A stretch of DNA of 64,000 bases from Edwardsiella anguillarum (GCF_008801815.1 NZ_VZOX01000006.1); one strand, 5' to 3'. Counted from the first letter of the stretch, positions 17,695-27,728 are shown. Numbers and translations: made by a program. Notes: a model not told the origin generated them from the letters alone.

Positions 17695-19657
17695 ACCCTA
17701 CCCACTGGGCGCGCATCTGACGCCGCAGGGGGTCAACTTCGCCATCTACTCGGCGCACGCGCAGCGCATAGAGCTGTGCCTGTTCGATAGGGACGGCCAT
17801 CAACAGTCCTATGAACTGCCGGCGCGCAGCGGCGATATTTGGCACGGCCTACTGCCCGGCGGATACGCCGGGCTGGAGTACACCTACCGCGTATACGGCC
17901 CCTGGCAGCCGGAGAAAGGGCTGCGTTTTAACCCGGCCAAGATGGTGCTGGATCCCTATGCGCGGGCGCTGAGCCACACGCTGCCGGCGGACGACCGCCT
18001 GTGCGGTGGCCTGAGCGATCCGGACTGGCGTGACAACCGTGACCTGCTACCGCGCTGCATCGTCAGCGACGAGCAGTATGCCTGGCGGGAGGATGCGCCG
18101 CCCAATACGCCCTGGGGCAGCACGGTTATCTACGAGGCCCACGTCCGCGGCCTGACCCGGCTGCATCCCGGCATCCCGCCGGATCTGCGCGGCAGCTACG
18201 CGGCGCTGGCCCACCCCATCATGCTGGAGCATTACGCCCGTCTGGGGATCACCGCCCTGGAACTGCTCCCCATCCAGCTGCATGCGGATGAGCCCCGCCT
18301 GCAGCGGCTGGGGCTAAGCAACTACTGGGGGTACAACGTGCTGGCCCCCTTCGCCATTGAACCGCGCTACCACTCCGGGCGTCCCGGCACCACGCCGCTG
18401 AGCGAATTCTGCGCCGCCGTCAACGCCCTGCACCGTGCGGGGATCGAGGTGATACTCGACGTGGTGTTTAACCATACCGCAGAGTTGGACGAGCGCGGAC
18501 CGATGGTCTCGCTGCGCGGCATCGATAACCGCAGCTACTACTGGCGCAACGGGCAGGGTGCCTTGGAAAACTGGAGCGGCTGCGGCAATACCCTGCGGCT
18601 GACCAAGACCCACAGCGTGCAGTGGGTCATGGATTGCCTACGCTACTGGGTAGAAACCTGTCACGTTGATGGATTCCGCTTCGATCTGGGAACAGTACTG
18701 GGGCGGACGCCGGACTTTGTCCGCCACTCCCCCCTGTTTGTCGCCATCGCCCAGGATCCGCTGCTGGCGCGGGTTAAATTTATTGCTGAGCCCTGGGATA
18801 TCGGTCCAAACGGCTACCAACTGGGCCATTTTCCCCAATACTTCGCCGAGTGGAACGATCGCTTCCGCGATGATATGCGCCGTTTCTGGCTGCATAGCGA
18901 TCTGCCCAACGGCCTCTTCGCTACCCGTTTCGCCGCCTCCAGCGATCTGTTTCGTCACCACGGGCGCACGCCCTCGTCCAGCATCAACCACATCACCTGC
19001 CATGATGGATTCACCCTGCGCGACCTGCTCAGCTACAGCCAGCGCCATAACCAGGCTAACGGGGAGAACAACCGCGACGGTAATACCCACAATTACAGCC
19101 ACAACCATGGCGTAGAGGGCATTGATGCCGAGGATGAGATCCAGGCGCGGCGCCAAGCCAGCGCCCGAGCGCTGCTCACCGCGCTGCTGCTGGCGCAGGG
19201 GACGCCAATGCTGCTGGCCGGAGATGAGATTGGCCATAGCCAGCAGGGCAACAATAACGCCTACTGTCAGGATAACCCCATCACCTGGCTCGACTGGCGC
19301 CAGGCCGACGAGGGACTGCTGCAGTTTACCGCCCAGCTGATCCACCTGCGCCGCCGTATCGCGACGCTGACCGACAATCGCTGGTGGAACGAGAATGACG
19401 GCAGCGTACGCTGGCTGAATGCCGATGCCCAGCCCATGACGGAGGCGCAGTGGCAGGCGGTGCCCCCCGTGGCGCTGCAGATCCTGCTGGCGGAGCAGTG
19501 GTTATTAGTGATCAACGGCGGGCCACAGGCGCAGGCGATCGTCCTGCCGCCGGGCGACTGGCATATTCCGCCGCCGTTTGCCGTATTACGGGAAGACATG
19601 CAGGGCGGATGCCAGCATCTTGCGGCGCGCAGCTGCTGTCTTTTTATGCGCATTTAG
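17678..19657 (+). CDS. glgX: Glycogen debranching enzyme GlgX
   Basis: A 659-residue GH13 isoamylase-type enzyme that hydrolyses alpha-1,6 linkages of the short limit-dextrin branches left by GlgP. The CBM48-like N-terminus begins PYPLGAH-TPQGVNFA. Catalytic regions are VDGFRFDLG (nucleophile Asp), FIAEPWD (acid/base Glu) and NHITCHDGFTL. I chose the ATG at 17678 because GGAG lies 6 bases upstream and the product lines up with E. coli GlgX; the open frame extends five codons further up. It lies within glgB's last codons, and glgC follows after 54 bases. Confidence 0.95.
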   Translation: MLRPGKPYPLGAHLTPQGVNFAIYSAHAQRIELCLFDRDGHQQSYELPARSGDIWHGLLPGGYAGLEYTYRVYGPWQPEKGLRFNPAKMVLDPYARALSHTLPADDRLCGGLSDPDWRDNRDLLPRCIVSDEQYAWREDAPPNTPWGSTVIYEAHVRGLTRLHPGIPPDLRGSYAALAHPIMLEHYARLGITALELLPIQLHADEPRLQRLGLSNYWGYNVLAPFAIEPRYHSGRPGTTPLSEFCAAVNALHRAGIEVILDVVFNHTAELDERGPMVSLRGIDNRSYYWRNGQGALENWSGCGNTLRLTKTHSVQWVMDCLRYWVETCHVDGFRFDLGTVLGRTPDFVRHSPLFVAIAQDPLLARVKFIAEPWDIGPNGYQLGHFPQYFAEWNDRFRDDMRRFWLHSDLPNGLFATRFAASSDLFRHHGRTPSSSINHITCHDGFTLRDLLSYSQRHNQANGENNRDGNTHNYSHNHGVEGIDAEDEIQARRQASARALLTALLLAQGTPMLLAGDEIGHSQQGNNNAYCQDNPITWLDWRQADEGLLQFTAQLIHLRRRIATLTDNRWWNENDGSVRWLNADAQPMTEAQWQAVPPVALQILLAEQWLLVINGGPQAQAIVLPPGDWHIPPPFAVLREDMQGGCQHLAARSCCLFMRI

Positions 19658-19711
19658 CGCGCTGGCGCTGCGTCCTTGACGGCGCGAGCGGCCTTTTATA
19701 AGGAGTCGGAA

Positions 19712-21010
19712 ATGGTGAAATCGGACAATCAAAATAAACTGATGTTGGCCCGCCAACTGCCGCAGCAGTCCGTTGCGCTGATCCTGGCCGGCGGCCGCGG
19801 CTCGCGCCTGAAAGATCTCACCAAGACCCGCGCCAAGCCGGCGGTCCACTTTGGCGGGAAGTTCCGCATTATCGACTTTGCGCTCTCCAACTGTATCAAC
19901 TCCGGCATTCGGCGCATCGGGGTGATCACCCAGTACCACTCCCATACGCTGGTGCAGCACATCCAGCGCGGCTGGTCGATCCTCAACGAATCCATGAACG
20001 AGTTTGTCGATCTGCTGCCAGCCCAGCAGCGCGATGCCTCGGAAACCTGGTATCGCGGCACCGCCGACGCCGTTTACCAAAACCTGGACATCATCCGCCG
20101 CTATCAGGCGGACTACGTGGTGATCCTGGCCGGCGACCATATTTACAAGATGGACTACTCGCGCATGCTGCTCGACCACGTGGAAAACGGCGCCGGCTGC
20201 ACCGTCGCCTGTATCCCGGTGCCGCGCGCCGAAGCCAACGCCTTTGGGGTGATGGAAGTCAGCGACGACCACCGTATCCTCAAGTTTTTAGAAAAACCGG
20301 CCCAGCCGCCGGGCATGCCGGGCGATCCCGAAATGTCCCTGGCCAGCATGGGGATCTATGTATTCAACGCCGATTACCTGTTTCAACTGCTGGAGGAGGA
20401 TATTCATACCCCCGGCTCCTGCCACGACTTCGGCCAAGATTTGATCCCTAAGGCCACCGCGCAGGGCCGTGCCTGGGCGCACCCGTTCACGCTCTCCTGC
20501 GTCACCAGCGGGAACGCCGATACCCCGCCCTACTGGCGCGATGTCGGCACCTTGGACGCCTACTGGCGGGCCAACCTCGATCTGGCATCGGTCACCCCGG
20601 AGCTGGATATGTACGATAACCACTGGCCGATCCGCACCTACATGGAGTCGCTGCCGCCGGCCAAGTTTGTGCAGGACCGCTCGGGGAGCCACGGTATGAC
20701 CATGAACTCGCTGGTCTCCGGCGGCTGCATCATCTCCGGCTCGGTCGTCGTGCACTCCGTGCTGTTCCCGCGCGTTCGCATTAACTCCTTCTGCACCATC
20801 GACTCCTCCGTGCTGCTGCCGGATGTCTACATCGGACGCTCCTGTCGGCTGCGCCGCTGCATCGTCGATCGCGCCTGCCATCTGCCGGAGGGCATGGTCA
20901 TCGGTGAAAACGCCGAAGAGGACAGCCGCCGTTTTTACCGTTCGGAAAGCGGCATCGTATTGGTCACGCGTGAAATGCTCGCGCGTCTGTCATCATCCCC
21001 TGCGGCCTGA
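19712..21010 (+). CDS. glgC: Glucose-1-phosphate adenylyltransferase (canonical GlgC)
   Basis: A 432-residue ADP-glucose pyrophosphorylase, the committed step of glycogen synthesis, activated by fructose 1,6-bisphosphate and inhibited by AMP in E. coli. The ATG at 19712 follows AAGGAG. Its numbering matches E. coli, so the allosteric positions can be read directly: His46, Arg52, Arg386 and Arg419 are kept, Lys39 is Thr with a Lys at 38, and 423 is Ala with an Arg at 424. AGDHIYKMDYS and the FLEKP lysine form the active site. This is the orthologue by position (glgBXCAP) and sequence; the copy at 13933 is the divergent one. Confidence 0.96.
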   Translation: MVKSDNQNKLMLARQLPQQSVALILAGGRGSRLKDLTKTRAKPAVHFGGKFRIIDFALSNCINSGIRRIGVITQYHSHTLVQHIQRGWSILNESMNEFVDLLPAQQRDASETWYRGTADAVYQNLDIIRRYQADYVVILAGDHIYKMDYSRMLLDHVENGAGCTVACIPVPRAEANAFGVMEVSDDHRILKFLEKPAQPPGMPGDPEMSLASMGIYVFNADYLFQLLEEDIHTPGSCHDFGQDLIPKATAQGRAWAHPFTLSCVTSGNADTPPYWRDVGTLDAYWRANLDLASVTPELDMYDNHWPIRTYMESLPPAKFVQDRSGSHGMTMNSLVSGGCIISGSVVVHSVLFPRVRINSFCTIDSSVLLPDVYIGRSCRLRRCIVDRACHLPEGMVIGENAEEDSRRFYRSESGIVLVTREMLARLSSSPAA

Positions 21011-21034
21011 TCGGCCGCAGGCACAGGAGCAATA

Positions 21035-22468
21035 ATGTACGTCTTACACGTGTGTTCTGAACTTTTTCCGCTGCTGAAAACCGGCGGCCTGGCCGATGTG
21101 GTCGGCGCTATGCCCGCCGCCCAGATAGCCCAGGGCGCCAACGTGCGCGTACTGGTGCCGGGGTTCCCGGCCATCTGCGCCGGGATCCCGGACAGCGATG
21201 AAGTGGCTACCCTGGACACCTTTGCTGGGCGAGTAACCCTGCGCTATGGGGTCTACCGCGGCGTCGGGGTCTATCTGATCGACGCGCCCCATCTGTATCA
21301 GCGCCCCGGCAGCCCCTACCACGATCAGTGGCAGAACGCCTATGGCGACAACCACCTGCGCTTTGCGCTGCTCGGCTGGATCGCCGCCGAACTGGCCTGT
21401 AACTGCGATCCCTTCTGGCGCCCACAGGTAGTTCACGCCCACGACTGGCACGCCGGTCTAGCCTGTGCCTACCTGGCGGCGCGCGGCAACCCTGCCCGCT
21501 CGGTCTTTACCGTACACAACCTGGCCTACCAGGGGCTGTTCAACGCCCGCCATCTGGACGAGCTAGCCCTGCCCCATCACTTCTTCCAAATTTACGGGCT
21601 GGAGTTTCACGGCCAAATCTCCTTCATGAAGGCCGGTCTGTACTATGCCGACCACGTGACCACCGTCAGTCCGACCTATGCGCAGGAGATAACGCATCCC
21701 GAGTTTGCCTATGGCATGGAGGGGCTGCTGCAGTGGCGCGCCCGGGAGGGCACCCTGAGCGGGATCCTCAACGGCGTAGACGATACCATTTGGAACCCGG
21801 CCAGTGACGCGCTGATCGCCCGCACCTACCGGCGGGAGACGCTGCGCGATAAGGCGGATAACAAGCTGCATCTGCAGACGGCCATGGGGCTGGAGGTTGA
21901 CGCCGACAAACCGCTGTTCGCTGTGGTCAGCCGCCTCACCGGTCAGAAAGGGCTTGATCTGCTGCTGGCGGCGCTGCCTACGCTGCTGGAGGGCGGTGCT
22001 CAGCTGGCGCTGCTCGGCGCCGGCGACGCCCAGCTGCAGGAGGCGTTTCTCGCCGTCGCCGCAGAATACCCCGGACAGGTCGGCGTCCAGATCGGCTACC
22101 ACGAAGCCTTCTCGCACCGCATCATGGCCGGCGCCGACGTGATCGTGGTACCCAGTCGATTTGAGCCCTGTGGGCTGACCCAGCTGTACGGCCTTAAATA
22201 CGGCTCGCTGCCGCTGGTGCGTCACACCGGCGGCCTGGCCGACACGGTCAGCGACTGTGCGCTGGAAAACCTGGCCGACGGCAGCGCCACCGGCTTCGTC
22301 TTCCATGACGCCAACGCCGCCGACCTCGCCAGCGCCATCCGTCGGGCGCTGGTATTGTGGAACCGTCCGACCCTGTGGCGCTACGTGCAGCGCCAGGCCA
22401 TGGCGCAGTCATTCGGCTGGGATTTGGCCGCCGAACGCTATCTGGCGCTGTACCGCCAACTGCTGTAG
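21035..22468 (+). CDS. glgA: Glycogen synthase (ADP-glucose)
   Basis: A 477-residue GT5 enzyme that adds glucose from ADP-glucose to growing alpha-1,4 chains. The ADP-glucose-binding KTGGLADV motif is at about residues 15-22. The second Rossmann domain has SRLTGQKGLDLL and the C-terminal PSRFEPCGLTQLYGLKYG catalytic block. CAGGAG lies 8 bases before the ATG. The length equals that of E. coli GlgA. The gene sits 24 bases after glgC and 145 bases before glgP, in the standard glgBXCAP order. Confidence 0.97.
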   Translation: MYVLHVCSELFPLLKTGGLADVVGAMPAAQIAQGANVRVLVPGFPAICAGIPDSDEVATLDTFAGRVTLRYGVYRGVGVYLIDAPHLYQRPGSPYHDQWQNAYGDNHLRFALLGWIAAELACNCDPFWRPQVVHAHDWHAGLACAYLAARGNPARSVFTVHNLAYQGLFNARHLDELALPHHFFQIYGLEFHGQISFMKAGLYYADHVTTVSPTYAQEITHPEFAYGMEGLLQWRAREGTLSGILNGVDDTIWNPASDALIARTYRRETLRDKADNKLHLQTAMGLEVDADKPLFAVVSRLTGQKGLDLLLAALPTLLEGGAQLALLGAGDAQLQEAFLAVAAEYPGQVGVQIGYHEAFSHRIMAGADVIVVPSRFEPCGLTQLYGLKYGSLPLVRHTGGLADTVSDCALENLADGSATGFVFHDANAADLASAIRRALVLWNRPTLWRYVQRQAMAQSFGWDLAAERYLALYRQLL

Positions 22469-22613
22469 GCGACGCCTACGCGGCCATACGATGCAGGCCG
22501 GCGCAGGCCGGCCCTCTGGCGGAGCGCCCCCTGGCGGCAAACGGATATGCGCGGGGGCCAACGCCGTACTACTATAACCGGGCATGGCCCGGCACCGAGG
22601 ATCGGGAGCTGTC

Positions 22614-25064
22614 ATGATTAACTCACCCTTTAACTATACGTCCCCCGTGGTCAGCGTTGAGGCGCTCAAACACTCTATTGCCTATAAGCTGATGTTTACC
22701 GTCGGCAAGGATCCCTCCGTCGCCAACCAGCACGACTGGCTGAATGCGACCCTGTTCGCCGTTCGCGACCGTATCGTTGAGTGCTGGCTGCGCTCGGTTC
22801 GCGCCCAGTACTCGCAGGATCTACGCCAGGTCTACTACCTTTCGATGGAGTTCCTGCTGGGACGTACCCTCTCCAACGCCCTGATGGCGATCGGCGTGTA
22901 CGACGAGACCAAGAAAGCGCTCGATGAAATGGGCATCGATCTGGATGAGCTGCTGAACGAGGAGCTGGACCCGGGGCTTGGCAACGGCGGTCTGGGGCGG
23001 CTGGCGGCCTGTTTCCTGGACTCGATGGCGACCCAGGGTCTACCGGCCAACGGCTATGGCATCCGCTATGAATATGGCATGTTCAAACAGAATATCGTCA
23101 ACGGGCAGCAGGCCGAATCACCGGACAACTGGCTGGAGTATGGCAACGCCTGGGAGTTCGTCCGCCACAATACCCGCTACCGGGTTCGCTTTGGCGGCCG
23201 TATCCAGCAGGAGGGCAACCGCAGCCGCTGGCTGGAGACCGAAGAGGTCCTGGCGCTGGCCTACGATCAGATAATCCCCGGCTTTGATATCTGCGCGACC
23301 AATACCCTGCGCCTGTGGTCGGCGCGCGCCAGCAGCGAGATTAACCTGGGTAAATTCAACCAGGGAGACTACTTTGCCGCCGTTGAGGATAAAAATCACT
23401 CGGAAAACGTATCGCGCGTACTCTACCCGGACGACTCGACCTACTGCGGGCGCGAACTGCGTCTGCGCCAGGAGTACTTTCTGGTCTCGGCGACGGTACA
23501 GGACATCATCAGCCGTCATCTGCTCACCCACCATCGGCTGGACAACCTGGCAGACAAGGTGGCCATCCACCTGAATGACACCCATCCGGTGCTCTCCATT
23601 CCGGAGCTGATGCGCCTGCTGATCGACGAGCATCACTACGACTGGGAGCAGGCCTGGCAGGCCGTCATGCAGATATTCTCCTATACCAACCACACCCTGA
23701 TGAGCGAGGCGCTGGAAACCTGGCCGGTGGATATGCTGGGGCGTATTCTGCCACGCCATCTACAGATCATCTTTGAGATCAACGACCACTTTCTCAAGGA
23801 GGTGCAGAACGCCTACCCCGACGACGATGCCCTGCTGCGCCGGGTGTCGATCATCGATGAGAGCAACGGCCGTCAGGTGCGCATGGCCTGGCTGGCGGTG
23901 GTTGCCAGCCACAAGGTCAACGGCGTCTCCAAGCTGCACTCAGAGCTGATGGTCACCTCGCTGTTCGCCGACTTCGCCCGCCTGTTCCCTGGGCGCTTCT
24001 GTAATAAAACCAACGGAATCACTCCCCGCCGCTGGCTGGCGCAGGCCAATCAGTCCCTGTCAAAGGTGCTGGACGGCGCTATCGGTCAGCGCTGGCGCAC
24101 CGACCTGAGCATGCTCAGCGAGCTGCTGCCGCACGCCGACTATCCCACCTTTATCCGCGAAATTCAGCTGGCCAAGCAGCACAATAAGCGCCAGCTGGCG
24201 ATGTACGTCGCGCTACACCTGAATACGGTGATTAATCCCAAGGCGCTGTTTGACGTCCAGGTCAAACGCATTCACGAATATAAGCGCCAGCTGCTCAACG
24301 TGCTGCACATCATTACGCTGTATAACCGTATCCTGCAGGAGCCGGACGCGGAGCGGGTACCGCGGGTGAAAATCTTCGCCGGCAAGGCGGCCTCCGCCTA
24401 CTACAATGCCAAGCTGATCATCCGCCTGATCAACGACGTCGCCAGGGTGATCAACGCCGACGAGCGGCTGGGCGGTCAGCTGAAGGTCGTATTCATCCCC
24501 AACTACAGCGTCAGCCTGGCGCAGCTGATCATTCCGGCGGCCGATCTGTCGGAGCAGATCTCAACCGCCGGCACCGAGGCCTCCGGCACCAGCAACATGA
24601 AGTTCGCCCTCAACGGCGCGCTGACTATCGGCACCCTGGACGGCGCCAACGTCGAGATCCGCGAGCGAGTCGGCGCCGAAAACATGTTTATCTTCGGCAA
24701 TACCACCGAGGAGGTGGAGGCGCTGCGGCGTAACGGCTATAACCCACGCGACTACTACGAACGCGATCCGGAGCTGAACCAGGCGCTGAACCAGATAGCC
24801 TCCGGGCTGTTCTGCCCAGAGGAGCCGCGGCGCTACGCCAGTCTGTTTGATTCGCTGATTAACTTCGGCGATCACTATCAGCTGCTGGCGGACTACCGCA
24901 GCTATGTCGATATGCAGGATCAGGTGGATGAGGTGTATGCGCACCCCGACGAGTGGGCGCGTAAGGCGCTGCTGAATATCGCCAACATGGGGTATTTCTC
25001 GTCTGACCGCACCATTCGTGAGTATGCCGACGAGATCTGGCAGATCAAACCGGTCAAGCTCTGA
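22614..25064 (+). CDS. glgP: Glycogen phosphorylase
   Basis: An 816-residue GT35 enzyme (E. coli 815). It degrades glycogen outer chains to glucose 1-phosphate until about four residues from a branch. The pyridoxal-phosphate lysine is Lys663 in EASGTSNMK. The early LSMEFLLGRTLSNAL and NDPGLGNGGLGRLA-type blocks are present. The ATG at 22614 (MINSPFNYTSP) matches the E. coli start and has GGGAGC 6 bases upstream; an earlier in-frame start at 22584 is unsupported. It is the last gene of the cluster, followed by a strong terminator and convergent glpD. It shares the family with MalP but prefers branched substrate. Confidence 0.97.
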   Translation: MINSPFNYTSPVVSVEALKHSIAYKLMFTVGKDPSVANQHDWLNATLFAVRDRIVECWLRSVRAQYSQDLRQVYYLSMEFLLGRTLSNALMAIGVYDETKKALDEMGIDLDELLNEELDPGLGNGGLGRLAACFLDSMATQGLPANGYGIRYEYGMFKQNIVNGQQAESPDNWLEYGNAWEFVRHNTRYRVRFGGRIQQEGNRSRWLETEEVLALAYDQIIPGFDICATNTLRLWSARASSEINLGKFNQGDYFAAVEDKNHSENVSRVLYPDDSTYCGRELRLRQEYFLVSATVQDIISRHLLTHHRLDNLADKVAIHLNDTHPVLSIPELMRLLIDEHHYDWEQAWQAVMQIFSYTNHTLMSEALETWPVDMLGRILPRHLQIIFEINDHFLKEVQNAYPDDDALLRRVSIIDESNGRQVRMAWLAVVASHKVNGVSKLHSELMVTSLFADFARLFPGRFCNKTNGITPRRWLAQANQSLSKVLDGAIGQRWRTDLSMLSELLPHADYPTFIREIQLAKQHNKRQLAMYVALHLNTVINPKALFDVQVKRIHEYKRQLLNVLHIITLYNRILQEPDAERVPRVKIFAGKAASAYYNAKLIIRLINDVARVINADERLGGQLKVVFIPNYSVSLAQLIIPAADLSEQISTAGTEASGTSNMKFALNGALTIGTLDGANVEIRERVGAENMFIFGNTTEEVEALRRNGYNPRDYYERDPELNQALNQIASGLFCPEEPRRYASLFDSLINFGDHYQLLADYRSYVDMQDQVDEVYAHPDEWARKALLNIANMGYFSSDRTIREYADEIWQIKPVKL

Positions 25065-25077
25065 GTAGCCCAGCGTG

Positions 25078-25110
25078 CCAAGGCCTCCCGCAGGAGGCCT
25101 TGGCTATTTT
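25078..25110 (+). terminator. Rho-independent terminator of the glg cluster
   Basis: An 11-bp perfect GC-rich stem (25078-25088 with 25093-25103) with a CGCA loop is followed by CTATTTT. It sits 13 bases after the glgP stop and touches the convergent glpD stop. The T-rich side serves the plus strand only. Confidence 0.85.
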
Positions 25111-26618
25111 CAGGAGGACGACGGTGTCTCCGCCGCCGGACGCCGGGCCGCCAGCCACTCAACCACCCGCTGACGCTGCGCGTCATCGAGCCACATCCCC
25201 AGCTTGGTGCGGCGCCACAGAGCATCCTCCGCCGTCGCGACCCACTCGTGCGCCGCCAGATAGTCGAGCTCCGCCGCATACAGCCCATGACCGAAGTGTT
25301 CGCCTAAGTCGGCCAGCGACGCCGCGGCGCCGATTAACGCCTCACTGCGCGCGCCGTAGGTATGAGCGTAGCGGCGCGCCAGCGCCTGCGGCAGCCAGTC
25401 GTGGCGCTGACGCAGCGCGACGGCATAGCTGTCCCGATCGCAGCCCATCTCCCCGCCGGGCAGCACAGCCCCCCTGGTCCAGGCATCGCCGCAGTGCGGA
25501 TAGTAGGGACGCAGCTTTTCCAGCGCATGCTCCGCCAGCTTACGGTAGGTGGTCAGCTTACCGCCGAAGACCGACAGCAGCGGCGCCACGCCGTCCCGAT
25601 CGTGAATATCCAGCGTATAGTCACGGGTGATCGCCTGCGGCGAATCCGACTCATCGTCGCACAGCGGGCGCACCCCGGAGTAGGTCCAGACGATATCTTG
25701 CCGGTTCAGCTGGCGCACAAAGTGGCTATTGTAGACCTGAAGCAGATAGTCTATTTCGCCCTCGTCAATCTGCACCGCGCGCGGATCGCCGTGATACTCC
25801 ACGTCGGTGGTGCCGATGATGGAGAACGCATCCAGCCACGGGATCACGAAGACAATGCGCTGATCCTCATTTTGCAAAATATACGCCTGCGGTTGGTCAT
25901 GCACCCGCGGAACCACGATATGGCTCCCCTTGATCAACCGAATGCCGTAGGGGGACTTGAGCTGCAGTCCGTCATCAAACAACTGCTTGACCCACGGGCC
26001 GGTGGCATTGACCAGACCACGGGCGCGCCAGGTCAGCGTCTCCCCGCTGTCGATGTCGCGCGCCTCTACCACCCATATGCCCGCCTCCCGCCAGGCGCGG
26101 GTCACCTCGGTGCGCGTGCGTACCTCGCCGCCGCGCTCCACCACCGCCATGGCGTTCAGCACCACCAGGCGGGCATCGTCCACCCAGCAGTCGGAGTACT
26201 CAAAGCCGCGCGTCAGGCTAGGCTTCAGCACGGAGCCAACGCCAAAGCGCAGAGCGCAGCTGCCCGGCAGACTGGTGCGTTTACCGAGATGATCATACAG
26301 AAACAGGCCGGCGCGGATCATCCAGGCCGGGCGTAAATGCGGCTGATGCGGCAGGCGAAAGCGCAGCGGAAAGGCGATGTGCGGCGCCATCTTCAGCAGC
26401 ACCTCACGCTCCGCCAAGGCCTCGCTCACCAATCGAAACTCATAGTGCTCAAGATAGCGCAGGCCGCCATGGATCAGCTTCGAGCTGGCCGACGAGGTGG
26501 CGCAGGCCAGGTCGCGCGCCTCCAGCATCAGGACCGATAGCCCACGACCGGCGGCGTCGGCCGCAATCCCCGCACCGTTAATACCACCACCGATGACGAT
26601 TACGTCTTTGATGTCCAC
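25110..26618 (-). CDS. glpD: Aerobic glycerol-3-phosphate dehydrogenase
   Basis: A 502-residue FAD enzyme of the inner-membrane face. It oxidises sn-glycerol 3-phosphate to dihydroxyacetone phosphate and passes electrons to ubiquinone. The N-terminal VIGGGINGAGIAADAAGRG is the dinucleotide fold. SSKLIHGGLRYLE, the substrate-site GSHIVVPR and GGKLTTYR are conserved. I chose the GTG at 26618: it aligns with the E. coli start (METKDLIVIGG) and has GGGAGG just upstream. The open frame running up to 26708 crosses the putative operator and has no homology. It is convergent with glgP, as in E. coli, and a GlpR-like operator precedes it. Confidence 0.96.
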   Translation of the reverse strand: MDIKDVIVIGGGINGAGIAADAAGRGLSVLMLEARDLACATSSASSKLIHGGLRYLEHYEFRLVSEALAEREVLLKMAPHIAFPLRFRLPHQPHLRPAWMIRAGLFLYDHLGKRTSLPGSCALRFGVGSVLKPSLTRGFEYSDCWVDDARLVVLNAMAVVERGGEVRTRTEVTRAWREAGIWVVEARDIDSGETLTWRARGLVNATGPWVKQLFDDGLQLKSPYGIRLIKGSHIVVPRVHDQPQAYILQNEDQRIVFVIPWLDAFSIIGTTDVEYHGDPRAVQIDEGEIDYLLQVYNSHFVRQLNRQDIVWTYSGVRPLCDDESDSPQAITRDYTLDIHDRDGVAPLLSVFGGKLTTYRKLAEHALEKLRPYYPHCGDAWTRGAVLPGGEMGCDRDSYAVALRQRHDWLPQALARRYAHTYGARSEALIGAAASLADLGEHFGHGLYAAELDYLAAHEWVATAEDALWRRTKLGMWLDDAQRQRVVEWLAARRPAAETPSSS

Positions 26619-26648
26619 GACTCCTCCCGCTCTCTGCCATACGCCATA

Positions 26649-26666
26649 ATGTTCGTTTTCGAGCAC
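26649..26666 (-). promoter_or_regulatory. Candidate GlpR operator before glpD
   Basis: An imperfect inverted repeat, ATGTTCG-TTTT-CGAGCAC, lies 31-48 bases upstream of the glpD start. It resembles the GlpR operator (TGTTCG and CGAACA half-words). A TATTAT/TATAGT -10-like sequence overlaps its upstream side, so bound GlpR would block glpD transcription. GlpR is encoded 300 bases upstream. Confidence 0.6.
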
Positions 26667-26821
26667 TATAATATGCGATAAGCAACAAACACACCATCCG
26701 TTAACCAAATAAAAACACAGCTACGCGATACAGATAACACAAAGTTGATATTATCATTACACTGGGTAGGGGTAATGGCATGTCGGCGGAGGAGACAAGA
26801 GGGGGCGGTGCGGTGGCCGGC

Positions 26822-26850
26822 CAATGGGGACGCTATCGGCGTCCCCATTG
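26822..26850 (-). terminator. Hairpin between glpR and glpD
   Basis: A perfect 12-bp inverted repeat with a 5-base loop lies 57 bases after the glpR stop. There is no T tract on either strand, so it may stabilise the glpEGR message or assist factor-dependent termination rather than act alone. Confidence 0.5.
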
Positions 26851-26906
26851 CGGACGGAGGTGTGATGGGATCGACCTCGAGGCCATGCGGCGTGACGGGA
26901 TATCTC

Positions 26907-27665
26907 CTAGCAGATCTCCAGCTGAACGCTGTGCTGTTCGATCACTTTTTGCAGTCCCTGCGGCGGCTGCTGATCGGTAAACAGATAGTCCACCAGCTCC
27001 ATGGTCCCCAGATTCACCATCGCGTTGCGGCCAAATTTTGAGTGATCCGTTACCAGCATCACGCAGCGGGAGTTCTCAATGATCGCCCGCTTGGTACGCA
27101 CCTCGTGATAATCAAACTCCAGCAGAGAGCCATCCATGTCGATGCCGCTGATGCCCAGGATCCCGTAGTCCAGGCGAAACTGGGAGATAAAGTCGAGCGT
27201 CGCCTCACCGACGATGCCGCCGTCGCGGGTGCGAACTTCACCGCCGGCCAAGATCAGGCGAAAATCCTCTTTCACCATCAGCAGGCTGGCCACGTTGAGA
27301 TTGTTGGTCACCACCCGCAGGTTATGATGGTTAAGCAGGGCATAAGCAACGGCCTCCGGCGTAGTGCCGATGTCGATGAACAGGGTGGCGCCGTCGGGGA
27401 TCATGCTGGCGACCCGCCGGGCAATACGCGCCTTCTCTTCCGACCACATTCCCTTGCGATCGTGATAAGCCGCATTGACCGAGCTCGACGGCATCGCGGC
27501 GCCGCCGTGATGGCGGTGGATCTTACTCTGTTCAGCCAGGTCATTCAGATCGCGGCGGATGGTCTGCGGACTCACGTCGAAGTGTTCGACCAGCTCCTCG
27601 GTGCTGACATAGCCCCGCTGACGGACCAGATCGATAATCGCTTCATGGCGCTGTGTTTGTTTCAC
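26907..27665 (-). CDS. glpR: GlpR, glycerol-3-phosphate regulon repressor
   Basis: A 252-residue DeoR-family repressor that releases its operators when glycerol 3-phosphate binds. The N-terminal helix-turn-helix is STEELVEHFDVSPQTIRRDL (about residues 21-40). The C-terminal DeoRC effector domain has DIGTTPEAVA, TNNLNVA and AGGEVRTRDGGI. The length equals E. coli GlpR. It is the last gene of glpE-glpG-glpR on the minus strand. Here glpD follows on the same strand, whereas in E. coli glpEGR is divergent from glpD. Confidence 0.95.
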   Translation of the reverse strand: MKQTQRHEAIIDLVRQRGYVSTEELVEHFDVSPQTIRRDLNDLAEQSKIHRHHGGAAMPSSSVNAAYHDRKGMWSEEKARIARRVASMIPDGATLFIDIGTTPEAVAYALLNHHNLRVVTNNLNVASLLMVKEDFRLILAGGEVRTRDGGIVGEATLDFISQFRLDYGILGISGIDMDGSLLEFDYHEVRTKRAIIENSRCVMLVTDHSKFGRNAMVNLGTMELVDYLFTDQQPPQGLQKVIEQHSVQLEIC

Positions 27666-27728
27666 GAAAATTCCCCTGCGTTTACCGGCTCCCCCGGCAG
27701 CATTAAAACGGAACAGCGGGCAATAGCC

